The notes: generated from the sequence alone by a model not told the origin. 47,275 bases of DNA from Pseudomonadota bacterium (GCA_023427085.1 JAEZBO010000093.1:1-47275), one strand, 5' to 3'. Shown: positions 1 through 8,955, counted from the first letter of the stretch. A program made the numbers and translations.

Positions 1-853
1 GATCGGCGCGGCCCGCGGCGCTTGCGGCGGGTGCGCGCCAGGCCAGACCGACGTCGAACGCCGTGGCGCCCGCCAGCGGCCGCTGCACCAGCGCGGCATC
101 GCCGGTCACGTCCGACAGGTAGCCAGCGCCGATCGCGACCCCCACGCCCAGCGCCGCCATCGCTACGGCGGCCTGCGCGCACTGGCTTTCGGCGCACAGC
201 CGTGGCGTGATGCGCGCCGCCTTGAACAGCAGGTCGAGATCCGCGCGCAGCCGCTGCGCGCGCGGCGGCAGGATCAGCCCGACGCCGGCCAGGTCGGCCA
301 GCGCCAGCACCGGCCTGCCGGCCAGCGGATGATGGCCGGGCAACACGCAGACGGGCGCTGACGGCAGCAGAACCTGCACCTGCAGGCGGCGATCGTGCGC
401 CGGCAGACGCAATACGGCCAGATCCGTTTCATCGGCGAGCAGCGCGGCCTCGGCCGCCGCATCGTCGCCCAGTTGTATCGCCAACTGCAAGAAGGGGTGG
501 CTGCGCGACAGCGCCGCGACGGCCTGCGGCACCTGCCGCGCCGCCAGCGCGGCGGGCACCGTGAGCCGCAATGTGTGGCGCGGCCGCTCGCCGGCGCGCA
601 GCTGTGCGACCCGGCGCTGCAGCAGCTGCCATTCGTCGAGCAGCGCGGCGATCGGCCCGTGCAGCGACTCGGCCTGCGGCGTGGGCAGCAGCTGGCCCTT
701 GCGTCGCTGGAACAGATCGAGCCCCAGCACCGCTTCGAGCTGGCCCAGCGCGCGGCTGACCGAGGATTGCGACAGCCCGAGTTGCGTGGCAGCAACGGTG
801 GTCGAGCGGGTTCGCATGAATGCTAGGAAGGCCTGCATGTGGCGCGGAGTCAT
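1..853 (-). CDS. LysR-type transcriptional regulator (3' end outside window)
   Basis: Reading the minus strand from the ATG at 853 gives 284 residues that stay open to the window edge, so the C-terminus is missing. The start MTPRHMQAFLAF is followed by a winged helix-turn-helix (about residues 3-62) with the typical LysR signature TQLGLSQSSVSRALGQLE. A periplasmic-binding-protein-like effector domain follows, with LPGHHPLAG near residue 175. An in-frame GTG lies 14 codons upstream, but the ATG puts the HTH at the usual distance from the N-terminus. It is divergent from the porin gene, and a LysR protein often controls its divergent neighbour. The ligand is unknown. Family assignment is firm; the target is inference. 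Confidence 0.9.
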   Translation of the reverse strand, partial: MTPRHMQAFLAFMRTRSTTVAATQLGLSQSSVSRALGQLEAVLGLDLFQRRKGQLLPTPQAESLHGPIAALLDEWQLLQRRVAQLRAGERPRHTLRLTVPAALAARQVPQAVAALSRSHPFLQLAIQLGDDAAAEAALLADETDLAVLRLPAHDRRLQVQVLLPSAPVCVLPGHHPLAGRPVLALADLAGVGLILPPRAQRLRADLDLLFKAARITPRLCAESQCAQAAVAMAALGVGVAIGAGYLSDVTGDAALVQRPLAGATAFDVGLAWRAPAASAAGRAD

Positions 854-952
854 GGTGTGGCCGTCGGAGGCATCGATGGACGCGATAAGCAGCACGATGC
901 TGCAAACACCGTCTGCCCGGTACTAATGAATCCTGAATAAGCATCGCCTGAT

Positions 953-979
953 GCAGCCCACGCATGACGTTGTGGCTGC
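953..979. promoter_or_regulatory. imperfect inverted repeat in LysR/porin divergent spacer
   Basis: GCAGCC and GGCTGC arms with inner CAC/GTG lie about 10 bases apart in the 250-bp spacer between the LysR gene and the porin. This is where a LysR protein could bind. Only the dyad is visible; no promoter is assigned with confidence. Confidence 0.25.
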
Positions 980-1103
980 CCCGGGGCGCTTTGATGATGC
1001 AAGGCAGGCAAGGGGCGCCGGCGCATCGTCCGCTCCTGCTGACGTGTCTACCCGGGCGGCAATGCCGCGGCGGGTTCATTCCATCCAAGAAGACCAGGAG
1101 TTC

Positions 1104-2297
1104 ATGATGATCCATCGCAACACCACCGCCGCCGCGGTTCTGGCCGCGCTGGCCGCGCTTACCGCCGGCGTCGCGCATGCCGACAACTCGATCACGCTGT
1201 ACGGCATCGTCGACGTCGGCATCGGCTACCAGAAGCTCAAGCAAGACGGCTCCGACCTGAGCCGCACCGGCCTGATCGACGGCGTGCAGAGCGGCTCGCG
1301 CTGGGGCCTGCGCGGCAGCGAAGACCTGGGCAACGGCCTGCGTGCCACGTTTCAGCTCGAGAGCGGCTTCAATCCGCGTACCGGCCGCTCCGGCCAGGGC
1401 GGCCGGCTGTTCGGCCGCCAGGCCGCGCTGGCCCTGAGCAACGACGCCTGGGGAACGCTGACCGCCGGGCGCAAGACCAACATCACGTCGGACTTCTTCG
1501 GGCCCATCGACCCGTTCGCCGCGGCCTTCGGCCAGTCCAACATCGGCTCCAGCCTGCCGGCCGCCAACACGCAGCGCTGGGACAACCAGCTGCAGTACCT
1601 GACGCCGCGCATCGAAGGCTTCCAGGTCGGCGTGGGTTACTCCTTCGACATCGGCGAGAACGGCAACGCCTTCGAGGGCCAGGGCAACAACTTCGCCACC
1701 AACCAGAAGAACCGTGGCCTCACCGCCGGCCTGCGTTATCTCGACGGGCCGTTGAGCGTCGCGGCCAGCTACGACCAGATCAGCCGGCGCAGCGGCGCCG
1801 CCGATGCCAACCCGGCCACCAACCCGCTGGGTGCCACCGGCGAACGGCTGCGCTCGTGGATGGTCGGCGGCACCTACGACCTGCAAGTCGCCAAGCTGGC
1901 GCTGGCCTACGGCCAGATCAAGGATGGCTGGCTCGGCTCGCCCGGTCTGCAAAGCGGTCAAGGCCTGCCGGCCACGACCGCCACCGACGCGGCCACACCG
2001 TTCGGCAATTTCACCGGCACCACGTTCCGCAAGGGCGCCAAGGTCAAGTCCTACCTGGCCGGCGTCACCGTCCCGCTGGGCGCGAGTTCGCTGTTCGGTT
2101 CGTGGCAGCGCGCCGAACCCAGCAACAGCCTGCTGAGCGGCGACGACGTGACGATGAACACCTACAGCCTGGGCATGACCCACGACCTGTCCAAGCGCAC
2201 CAACGTCTACGCCTACGGTTCGTACGCCAAGAACTGGGCCTTCGTCGACGGCACCAAGAGCCAGCTGGTTGGCCTGGGGCTGCGCCACCGGTTCTAA
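1104..2297 (+). CDS. Gram-negative general porin (Porin_4 / OmpC-like), outer membrane
   Basis: The protein has 397 residues. The start is the first of two adjacent ATGs (1104, 1107), preceded by AGGAG at 1096-1100. Residues 1-24 form a signal peptide ending AGVAHA. The mature chain opens with DNSITLYGIVDVGIGY, the standard first beta-strand of betaproteobacterial trimeric porins. It also contains the family feature SRWGLRGSEDLGNGLRATFQLE and ends in LGLRHRF, the C-terminal aromatic signal recognised by the BAM machinery. The length fits a 16-stranded barrel. It probably gives passive diffusion of small solutes. The open frame extends upstream to 951, but that part lacks a signal peptide and has no fitting RBS. 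It is followed by a terminator at 2356-2402. Confidence 0.93.
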   Translation: MMIHRNTTAAAVLAALAALTAGVAHADNSITLYGIVDVGIGYQKLKQDGSDLSRTGLIDGVQSGSRWGLRGSEDLGNGLRATFQLESGFNPRTGRSGQGGRLFGRQAALALSNDAWGTLTAGRKTNITSDFFGPIDPFAAAFGQSNIGSSLPAANTQRWDNQLQYLTPRIEGFQVGVGYSFDIGENGNAFEGQGNNFATNQKNRGLTAGLRYLDGPLSVAASYDQISRRSGAADANPATNPLGATGERLRSWMVGGTYDLQVAKLALAYGQIKDGWLGSPGLQSGQGLPATTATDAATPFGNFTGTTFRKGAKVKSYLAGVTVPLGASSLFGSWQRAEPSNSLLSGDDVTMNTYSLGMTHDLSKRTNVYAYGSYAKNWAFVDGTKSQLVGLGLRHRF

Positions 2298-2355
2298 GCC
2301 CCCGTAGTTTTGCGCGTTGTCAGGCACCGTGGACAGGGTGCCGCAACGCGGTTTG

Positions 2356-2402
2356 GCGCGGTGGTCATTCTCCCCAACCCCAAGGGTCACCGCGCTTTTT
2401 TT
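2356..2402 (+). terminator. rho-independent terminator of the porin gene
   Basis: An 8-bp perfect stem, GCGCGGTG (2356-2363) with CACCGCGC (2388-2395), is followed at once by seven T residues (2396-2402). It lies 58 bases after the porin stop. The loop is long (24 bases) but the stem and T-tract are clear. Confidence 0.75.
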
Positions 2403-2706
2403 GCCCCTCCGGCAATCCCGCATCCAGATGCGGAAAAATGCGTCGCGATGTTTCCGTCGTGACGCGACGGCGCGCCGATCGACCGTTGGCCGAAGCCATT
2501 GGTTACAGCGATGGCACGTCGGCGCCGGGCTTCCCCGCTAGACTCGCCCGGACCGTCGGCCCGGCGCCGCGGCCGCTGGCACTCGCGTCGACGCGGCGAG
2601 CCGGCACGCCCGAGCCTCGCTTCCTGGCCGATCCGAGACTTCATACCCCCCGAACCAGACGCCTGCCTGCCTGAACGCGCCGGCCGGCGAGTCAGGAGAG
2701 CTTGGC
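2403..2706. other. non-coding leader upstream of vgrG
   Basis: About 300 bases lie between the porin terminator and vgrG. They hold a 7-bp dyad, CGTCGCG (2441-2447) and CGCGACG (2463-2469), and an AGGAGAG ribosome-binding site at 2694-2700. I see no convincing gene and no good sigma-70 promoter. Confidence 0.4.
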
Positions 2707-4902
2707 ATGGACGACCCGAAAGCGGGCGCGCAGCAGTTGCTCAAGATGCTGGGTGATGGCACGCGGCAGGCCAAGCGTCTGCTGCGTTTGAGTTTTCCGC
2801 GCGACGACGGCCCGCAGGGCGTGCTGATGGTGGCCAACCGGCTGAGTGCCCGTGAGAGCCTGGGCCGCGATTTCGAGTTCAGGGTGCAGGTGCTGGCCGA
2901 CAGCCCGGACATCGCGCTCAAGGACGTCATCGGCCGCATGGTGACGATCACGCAGCAGCGCGAAGACGGCAGCCTGCGCTACTACAACGGTTATGTATTC
3001 GACTTTGCCCGCACTCGTGATGATGCGGGTTTTTCGTATTACGACATGACCTTGCTGCCGTGGCTGGCGTTCCTGCGCTATCGCCAGGACAACTACCTGT
3101 TCCACGGCAAGACCGTGGCCCAGCAGACCGAGGAGGTGTTCGCCGACTACGAGGTGCGTGACTGGGAAGCGGTCGGCCTGACGGCGGATGCCGCGATGAC
3201 CGATGCGTCGCAGTTCGGCGAGTCCGACTACAACTACCTGCACCGCCGCTGGGAGGCGCTGGGCTGGACCTACTGGTACGAGCATCGCGAGGAGGGCCAC
3301 ACGCTCAAGCTGTGCGGCGACACCACCGGCGCCGAGGCGATCGAAGGCGGCTCGCCGGACGTCAGCTGGCAGGGCAAGGGCATATCCGAGCCGGGTGTGC
3401 GGGCCTTCGCGCCGATGCGTTCGGTGGTGCCGACCCATTACGCGGCCAGCAGCTTCGACTTCAAGAACCCCCGTCCGGTCACCGCCGACGTGCCGACCCT
3501 GAACGAGCAGGGCGAGGTGCCGGCGATGGAGGTCTACGAATACACCGGCACCTACGGCTTCAAGAACAGCCAGGCCGGGGACGAATTCGTGCGCCTGCGC
3601 ATGCAGGAGATCGAGGCGCAGGGCAAACATTTCGAAGGCAGCGGCGACGATGACCGGCTCGCGCCGGGCCGCTGGTTCCGCATAGGCGACCCGGGCAGCG
3701 CGCTGTCGCGCGGCGCCGGCGGCGGCGAGCAGGACAGCGACAACGAATTCCTGGTCGTCGAGGCGCGTCATGTCGCGTCGAACAACTACGAGCTCAACGA
3801 AGGCGGCAAGGCCACGTATCACAACGAGGTGGTGTGCCTGCGGCGCAAGATCCCCTGGCGGCCCGGGCGCGGCCGCAACAGCAGCGAGCCCAAGATCTAT
3901 GGCCTGCAGACCGCCATCGTGGTCGGCCCGGCCGGCGAGGAAATCCACACCGACGAGTACGGCCGCGTGCGGGTGCAGTTCCATTGGGACCGCGTCGGCA
4001 AGTACGACGACAAGTCGTCGGCATGGGTGCGCGTGGCCAGCATCTGGGCCGGCAGCAATTTCGGCTTCGTCTCGACGCCGCGCATCGGCCAGGAAGTGCT
4101 GATCCAGTTTCTCGAGGGCAATCCCGACCGGCCGCTGGTGGTGGGCCGCGTCTACAACCAGCAGAACATGCCGCCCTGGGACCTGCCGGCCAACAAGACG
4201 CAGTCGGGCATCCTGACCCGCTCGAGCCAGGGCGGTGACTATGACAACGCCAACGCGCTGCGTTTCGAGGACAAGAAAGGCGCCGAGCAGGTCTGGCTGC
4301 ACGCCGAGCGCAACCAGGACATCGAGGTCGAGAACGACGAAACGCACTGGGTCGGCCATGACCGCAGCAAGACCATCGACAACGACGAGACGGTGCACGT
4401 CAAGCACAACCGGACCGAGACCGTCGACAACGACGAGACCATCACGGTGCACAACAATCGCACCGAACGCGTCGACGTCAATGAGACTATCTCGATCGGC
4501 CAGAACCGCAGCGAGGACGTCGGCCAGAACGAGACGGTCTCGATCGGCAACAACCGCTCGGTGACGGTGGGCGGCAACAAGACCGAAACCGTGGCGCTGG
4601 CCAAGGCCGAGACCATCGGCCTGGCCAAGGCGCTGACGACCGGGCTGGCCTACCAGGTCAGTGTCGGCGCGGCCATGAACACCACGGTGGCGCTGAGCCA
4701 GTCGCAGCAGGTCGGCATGTCCAAGCACACCCTGGTCGGCAAGAAATACACCATCCGCGCCGGCGACGAGTTCGAGATCGTGGTGGGCAAGTCCAGCCTG
4801 GTGATGAAGTCCGACGGTACCGTGCTGATCAACGGCGCGACCTTCAATTTCACGGCCAGCGGACCGGTGCAGATCAATGGCAAGGACGTGGACATCAACT
4901 GA
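2707..4902 (+). CDS. vgrG: type VI secretion system spike protein VgrG (TssI)
   Basis: The protein has 731 residues and forms the trimeric puncturing tip of the T6SS needle that carries effectors. The N-terminal gp27-like part (about 20-400) contains the family stretch LHRRWEALGWTYWYEH. The gp5-like OB-fold is near 405-490 (HTDEYGRVRVQFHWDR, then IGQEVLIQFLEGNPDRPLVV). A beta-helical needle follows from about 540, built of short repeats of the type DNDETVxVxxNRTExV. The end at VQINGKDVDIN shows no C-terminal effector extension, so cargo must be delivered in trans by the PAAR-like and DUF2169 proteins downstream. AGGAGAG precedes the ATG. No T6SS structural genes lie in the window, so this is an orphan effector module. 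Confidence 0.97.
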   Translation: MDDPKAGAQQLLKMLGDGTRQAKRLLRLSFPRDDGPQGVLMVANRLSARESLGRDFEFRVQVLADSPDIALKDVIGRMVTITQQREDGSLRYYNGYVFDFARTRDDAGFSYYDMTLLPWLAFLRYRQDNYLFHGKTVAQQTEEVFADYEVRDWEAVGLTADAAMTDASQFGESDYNYLHRRWEALGWTYWYEHREEGHTLKLCGDTTGAEAIEGGSPDVSWQGKGISEPGVRAFAPMRSVVPTHYAASSFDFKNPRPVTADVPTLNEQGEVPAMEVYEYTGTYGFKNSQAGDEFVRLRMQEIEAQGKHFEGSGDDDRLAPGRWFRIGDPGSALSRGAGGGEQDSDNEFLVVEARHVASNNYELNEGGKATYHNEVVCLRRKIPWRPGRGRNSSEPKIYGLQTAIVVGPAGEEIHTDEYGRVRVQFHWDRVGKYDDKSSAWVRVASIWAGSNFGFVSTPRIGQEVLIQFLEGNPDRPLVVGRVYNQQNMPPWDLPANKTQSGILTRSSQGGDYDNANALRFEDKKGAEQVWLHAERNQDIEVENDETHWVGHDRSKTIDNDETVHVKHNRTETVDNDETITVHNNRTERVDVNETISIGQNRSEDVGQNETVSIGNNRSVTVGGNKTETVALAKAETIGLAKALTTGLAYQVSVGAAMNTTVALSQSQQVGMSKHTLVGKKYTIRAGDEFEIVVGKSSLVMKSDGTVLINGATFNFTASGPVQINGKDVDIN

Positions 4903-4904
4903 GC

Positions 4905-5021
4905 ATGATGTCCGAGACGATCACGCAGGCGTGCGGCGGCGGTCAGCAGGCCGCACGCGCCGTCATGGCGGAACCGACTTCAATGATCGGGCCGGGCAAT
5001 TCGATGTCGAGCGCGGGGTGA
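4905..5021 (+). CDS. 38-aa small ORF between vgrG and the toxin gene
   Basis: This ORF starts with ATGATG two bases after the vgrG stop and ends three bases before the toxin ATG at 5025, so it fills the gap exactly. The peptide begins MMSETITQACGGGQQAARAV and ends MSSAG. It is rich in Ala and Gly and has one Cys and no recognisable domain. The tight packing suggests it is translated or is a remnant of a larger adaptor gene. No purine-rich RBS is clear. It could be spurious. Confidence 0.4.
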   Translation: MMSETITQACGGGQQAARAVMAEPTSMIGPGNSMSSAG

Positions 5022-5024
5022 CGC

Positions 5025-6170
5025 ATGGCCCTTGAGATTGAAGTCTCGGGCGTAATGAGCAGGAATCTGCCGACCGGCGGCAACGTCACCTTCGGTCGCG
5101 CGGCCGATGGTGTCTGGATGACCCGATGGTCGCCCGACGGCGACATCATGAGCCGGCATGAGTTCAGCTACGAGGGCTATGAACAGTTGCGCCAGCAGGC
5201 CCCCGATTGGGATCTGCCGGAGCTGAAGCCCCCGGAAGTGGTGGCCCCGGGCACCCAGGGCAATGGCAACACGGTCGGCCGCGTGGTCGGAGAAACCGGC
5301 GCCAGCAAGGCCCCCGCGCAGCAGTCCAATCCCGAGGTCGAGCCCGAGACGGCGCAGGAGAGCGGCACCGGCACAAAAGTGCTCGATGGCCTGCAACTGG
5401 GTCTGGACGCGGCAGGCTTGATCCCAGGCGTCGGCGAATTCGCCGACTTGGCCAACGCCGGCATCAGCGCATTGCGAGGCGACTTCGTCGGCGCGGGCCT
5501 GTCGCTGGCCGCAGCCATCCCGTTCGTGGGCTGGGGAGCCACCGGCGCCAAGGCGACCCGCCGGACCATGCAGGTCGCCGAAGGCTCCGCCAAGGCGGGC
5601 CGCGAGGGCGCGGAGCAGGCCGGGCGCCGCGGCAAGGGCGGCAACGGCAAGGACGATGGCGGCAAATCCAAGGGCAATGGGCGTGACTGCCGTTTGAGAA
5701 CCTACCGCGAAGGCTGCCCGGGCGGGCAGACCCCGCACCACGTCGTACCCGATCGGGTTTTCCGGATGCCGGGCAAGGGCGGCGAATACTTCCAGGGCGG
5801 GGTGTCGCACGCCGACGGTTATACCGTCTGCGTGGATGGCGGCACGCCGATCAAGAAGGGCACGCGCGCCAACGAGCACGGCAAGATCCACGCCATCTAT
5901 GACCCGCTGGAAGCGGCTCTGGGCTTGAAGGGCAACCCGACCGGCACCGCCACACTGGGCGAACTCGAAGCCCTGGGTGTCGCGGCGGCCTCGAAGATCA
6001 CCGGCTGCAACCCGTTGCGCATGGCGGCGGAACTGAGGGCCTATCATGCCAAGAAAGGGATGCCGGTCAGCCGCAAGTTCCGCGCCGACCCGTATGGCTC
6101 GATCGCACGCGGGCTGGACCCGAAAACTCTCGGCTCGGGCGCGACGCCCACGGGCCGCGGCGGAATCTGA
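5025..6170 (+). CDS. putative T6SS nuclease effector, HNH/Endo VII-like (GHH2-type)
   Basis: The protein has 381 residues. A short N-terminal region of unknown function is followed by an acidic, Pro/Gly-rich linker. A hydrophobic pre-toxin segment (about 118-180) follows, with LIPGVGEFADLANAGISALR and LAAAIPFVGWG. This kind of segment is common in polymorphic toxins before the toxic domain. After a basic Gly/Lys linker, the C-terminal domain (about 222-381) contains TPHHVVPDRVF (H238, H239), two His in NEHGKIHAIYDP (H285, H289) and paired Cys. That pattern resembles the HNH/Endo VII nuclease toxins with a GHH signature, so DNA cleavage in a rival's cytoplasm is the likely role. There is no PAAR domain in this chain; a separate PAAR-like gene lies at 8599. 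The immunity candidate is the next gene. The nuclease subfamily is from memory of motifs. Confidence 0.72.
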   Translation: MALEIEVSGVMSRNLPTGGNVTFGRAADGVWMTRWSPDGDIMSRHEFSYEGYEQLRQQAPDWDLPELKPPEVVAPGTQGNGNTVGRVVGETGASKAPAQQSNPEVEPETAQESGTGTKVLDGLQLGLDAAGLIPGVGEFADLANAGISALRGDFVGAGLSLAAAIPFVGWGATGAKATRRTMQVAEGSAKAGREGAEQAGRRGKGGNGKDDGGKSKGNGRDCRLRTYREGCPGGQTPHHVVPDRVFRMPGKGGEYFQGGVSHADGYTVCVDGGTPIKKGTRANEHGKIHAIYDPLEAALGLKGNPTGTATLGELEALGVAAASKITGCNPLRMAAELRAYHAKKGMPVSRKFRADPYGSIARGLDPKTLGSGATPTGRGGI

Positions 6171-6184
6171 AGGAGCACCTTGCG

Positions 6185-7225
6185 ATGCAAGAGCAACAAG
6201 TACCTGTTCAGTTTGGCGACGGTTGCGCGGTCAGCGACGACATTCTGTACCTGACCGCCTTTCCCGACGAGCTGGATGACGAAATCAGCTTTACCAGGAT
6301 GTTCACGCTCAACACGGCCAGCCCCGAGCAATGGTTCCACATCGATCATGACGGTCATCGCATGGTGTCCGTCTGCCTGCGCGCCGCGCAGGCCGCACAA
6401 CCTCGCGCGGTGTGTGCGCTGTCCGAAGAGGGGGTGGTCGAGATCGCCAACAGCCAGCAGCAGTCTTTCGAGCAGATCGACGGCGCCGGGCTGGCGCAGG
6501 GCAGCCGCGGTCTGGGGCCGATGCACCGGATCCGCGAGATCGCTCACACGCTCTACGCCTGCGGCGCCGGCAATCAGGTCTATAAGCGTGAGCCACAGGG
6601 CTGGACCGCGATCGACGGCACGCTCGCGGCGGCGGCGCAGCAGGGCATGACGCAGACGATCGAGCGCCTGCAGGCCATCGACGGCGAGGCGACCGAAGAT
6701 CAACTGCTGGATCTGATCAATGGCATCGGCGAGGTGGGCGGCCTGGACGATATCGGCGGCACCGGCCCGGACGACCTGTATGTCTGCGGCGTCGATGGCA
6801 CGCTGGCGCATTGGGATGGCCAGGGCTGGACCTCGTTGCGGGTGCCGACCGACGCGCACCTGCACAGCATCCATGCCGTGTCCGCGCAGACCGTCTGGGT
6901 CTGCGGCCACAATGGCACGCTGCTCAAGGGCAATCGCCAGACCGGTTTCACGTCCATTCTCGACCATCGCGTGTCGACGCACCTGTGGTCGGTGCGAGAG
7001 TTCGACCAGCGGGTCTATGTGGGCACCACCAAGGGGCTTTGGCTGTTGAACGGCGAACAGCTCGAGGCCGTGGATCTGCCCGACACCTACGAGCTGCCCC
7101 TGGTCAATGCGCTGGACTCCACCGCGACGGCGCTGTGGGTGGTGGCCGATCGTTTCGTCGCCAGGTTGGCGGCCGGCGTCTGGCAACGATTCGATCATCC
7201 CGACAATCAGGGCCTGGAGACTTGA
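6185..7225 (+). CDS. beta-propeller-like protein, candidate immunity protein for the nuclease effector
   Basis: The protein has 346 residues, with AAGGAG just upstream of the ATG and only 14 bases after the toxin stop. The second half carries repeating units with Trp and Gly spacing, such as PDDLYVCGVDGTLAHWDGQG, AQTVWVCGHNGTLLKGN and QRVYVGTTKGLWLLNGE. These fit blades of a WD40/BNR/Ycf48-like propeller. There is no signal peptide, so it is cytoplasmic, as expected for protection against a nuclease. The immunity role rests on position alone: toxin genes in vgrG modules are usually followed directly by their immunity gene. Such propeller proteins are also found as T6SS-associated proteins of unknown role. 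Confidence 0.65.
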   Translation: MQEQQVPVQFGDGCAVSDDILYLTAFPDELDDEISFTRMFTLNTASPEQWFHIDHDGHRMVSVCLRAAQAAQPRAVCALSEEGVVEIANSQQQSFEQIDGAGLAQGSRGLGPMHRIREIAHTLYACGAGNQVYKREPQGWTAIDGTLAAAAQQGMTQTIERLQAIDGEATEDQLLDLINGIGEVGGLDDIGGTGPDDLYVCGVDGTLAHWDGQGWTSLRVPTDAHLHSIHAVSAQTVWVCGHNGTLLKGNRQTGFTSILDHRVSTHLWSVREFDQRVYVGTTKGLWLLNGEQLEAVDLPDTYELPLVNALDSTATALWVVADRFVARLAAGVWQRFDHPDNQGLET

Positions 7226-7253
7226 TGCCCGCGTCCTGCGCGAGGAACAGATC

Positions 7254-8597
7254 ATGGAATTTCGCAACCTGACGCCCTTCGACGCGCTGTGTTTCAGCGC
7301 GCTGGATCCGAACGACGATGAGCACAAGGTCATCGTCATGAAGGTCGGTTTCCGTCTGATCCCGCAGGCCGACGGATCCTGGCGCGCCGATCTCATCGAA
7401 GACCCGCCGGTGCCGCTGTGCCTGGGCGACGAATTCTTTGGCGAGCCCGGCGAGTCCAGCGTCAGGCAGGAAAGCGATCTGGCGCCGTACAAGCCTCGCT
7501 GCGACGTGCTGGTGATCGGCCATGCCTACGCCCCGGGCGGCAAGCCCAGCGCGCACTGGGAAACCCGCTTGCGGGTGTCGCTGCCGCCCGGCGAGACCGA
7601 GCGGGACGAACCGGATGCGCCGCAGCCGCTGAACCCCATGATGGGGCTGACCGACGCGCAGCGCGAGCAATGGCAGCGCGACAAGCAGCGTGCGGCACAG
7701 TCGGCCGCCAGCGCCGCGGCGGCCGAGCATGTGCTGCTGGACAAACGTCTGACCATGCTGGGGCCGTACGGCTTTACGCAGCGATTTCTGTTGCCGGGCT
7801 GGCGCCGCAGCCGGGTCATGCCGATCGCGCGGCTGGCCTTGCGCTGGGAGCACGCCTTCGGTGGCAGCAGCGTGGTGCGTGACCGTCGCAAGCCCGACGG
7901 CAAGACCCTGCTCGACGAAGTGTGCTTCAGCAATCCGGTTGGTCGCGGCTGGGTCGAGCGGCGGGAGGCCGGGCTCGCGCGCAAGGCAGGCCAGCCGCGC
8001 CGGCGCGTGATCGACGCGCCGCAGATCGTGCCGTCCGGCAAACCGCTGGCGGCGCCGGTGCTGGTCTCGCACCCCAAGGGCGAGCAAAACGCCAGGCAGA
8101 TGGCCGAGCGCGCCCGGGGCTATGGCGTGCAACCGGCCGGCTATGGGCCGGTTGGCCGCGCCTGGGCGCCGCGGCTGGCCCTGGCCGGAACCTATGACGA
8201 CACCTGGTTGCAGCAGCGGCATCCCGGCTTGCCGGCCGACATCGATTTCCGCTATTGGAACTGCGCACCGGAGGACCAGCAGCTGCCGTATCTGCCGCCG
8301 ACCTTCCGGCTGCAAGCCTGGAATCTGACCTCGCCGACGCAGGGCAACGGCCATCTCGACGTGACGCTGCCGGGTCACCGCGCCTTTCTGCTGATGCGCC
8401 TCGAAAGCGGCGTGGTGCTGCCGCTGCCGATGATCACCGATACCGCCATCCTGGATACCGATGAGATGACGCTGACCTTGACCCATCGCAGCTGGATACC
8501 GGCGGCCACGCCGCCGGTGCGCGTGCTCGAAGCGCGCTACGAAGCCGATCCCGCCGCGCCGCTGATCCGGCGCGCACCCGCTGTGCAGGAGGCCTGA
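7254..8597 (+). CDS. DUF2169 domain protein, T6SS effector adaptor
   Basis: The protein has 447 residues. The start MEFRNLTPFDALCFSALD and the following region with VIVMKVGFRLIPQ match the usual N-terminus of DUF2169 proteins. A long beta-rich region follows, with RLALRWEHAFGGSS and FCNPVGRGW-like text (here FSNPVGRGWV). GAGGAA lies just upstream of the ATG at 7254. DUF2169 proteins are adaptors that load effectors onto VgrG/PAAR tips, and they are typically encoded next to a DUF4150 gene, as here: its stop at 8597 is followed after one base by the PAAR-like ATG. It probably helps load the nuclease effector at 5025. Confidence 0.9.
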   Translation: MEFRNLTPFDALCFSALDPNDDEHKVIVMKVGFRLIPQADGSWRADLIEDPPVPLCLGDEFFGEPGESSVRQESDLAPYKPRCDVLVIGHAYAPGGKPSAHWETRLRVSLPPGETERDEPDAPQPLNPMMGLTDAQREQWQRDKQRAAQSAASAAAAEHVLLDKRLTMLGPYGFTQRFLLPGWRRSRVMPIARLALRWEHAFGGSSVVRDRRKPDGKTLLDEVCFSNPVGRGWVERREAGLARKAGQPRRRVIDAPQIVPSGKPLAAPVLVSHPKGEQNARQMAERARGYGVQPAGYGPVGRAWAPRLALAGTYDDTWLQQRHPGLPADIDFRYWNCAPEDQQLPYLPPTFRLQAWNLTSPTQGNGHLDVTLPGHRAFLLMRLESGVVLPLPMITDTAILDTDEMTLTLTHRSWIPAATPPVRVLEARYEADPAAPLIRRAPAVQEA

Positions 8598-8598
8598 G

Positions 8599-8955
8599 AT
8601 GGCACGCGATTTCATGGCGCGCAAGCAATCGAGCTGGAAGGTCGTGAGCATCGTGCCCGACGTCTGCAAGACGCCGATGGGCAGCTCGGTGCCACCGGTG
8701 CCGTACCCCGTCACCGCGCAGCTCAAGACCGCCCAGGGCGTGACCCGCAGCGTGCGCACCAATGGCCACCCGCTGGTGGTCTACGACATGAGCCTGACGC
8801 CGACCACGATCGGCGATGCTGCCGGCCGTGCCAAGGGCATCAAGAGCGGCACCGTGCAGGGCAAGTGTTATCCGAAGCAGCACAGCAAGAGCGTACGGGC
8901 CGAGGGCAAGGAGCTGGTCCGGCACGACGACCTTTTCTGGATGAACGGCAAATGA
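8599..8955 (+). CDS. DUF4150 PAAR-like T6SS tip protein
   Basis: The protein has 118 residues. The text VPDVCKTPMGSSVPPVPYPV is the hallmark DUF4150 start, and LTPTTIGDAAGRAKGIKSGT and GKELVRHDDLFWMN also fit the family. DUF4150 proteins are PAAR-like and cap the VgrG spike. In many strains this domain is fused to the front of a toxin. Here it stands alone and is separated from the toxin by two genes, so adaptor-mediated assembly is expected. The gene is effectively coupled to the DUF2169 gene (TGA-G-ATG). Confidence 0.93.
   Translation: MARDFMARKQSSWKVVSIVPDVCKTPMGSSVPPVPYPVTAQLKTAQGVTRSVRTNGHPLVVYDMSLTPTTIGDAAGRAKGIKSGTVQGKCYPKQHSKSVRAEGKELVRHDDLFWMNGK

Noticed and set aside
2512..2530. 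TGGCACG resembling the -24 part of a sigma-54 promoter before vgrG
   Set aside because: The required TTGC at -12 is absent (CGCC at that place), so it is not a sigma-54 promoter.
2692..4728. 678-aa minus-strand frame opposite vgrG
   Set aside because: It is composed of Val/Leu/His/Arg-rich shadow sequence and lies wholly under a well-supported VgrG.
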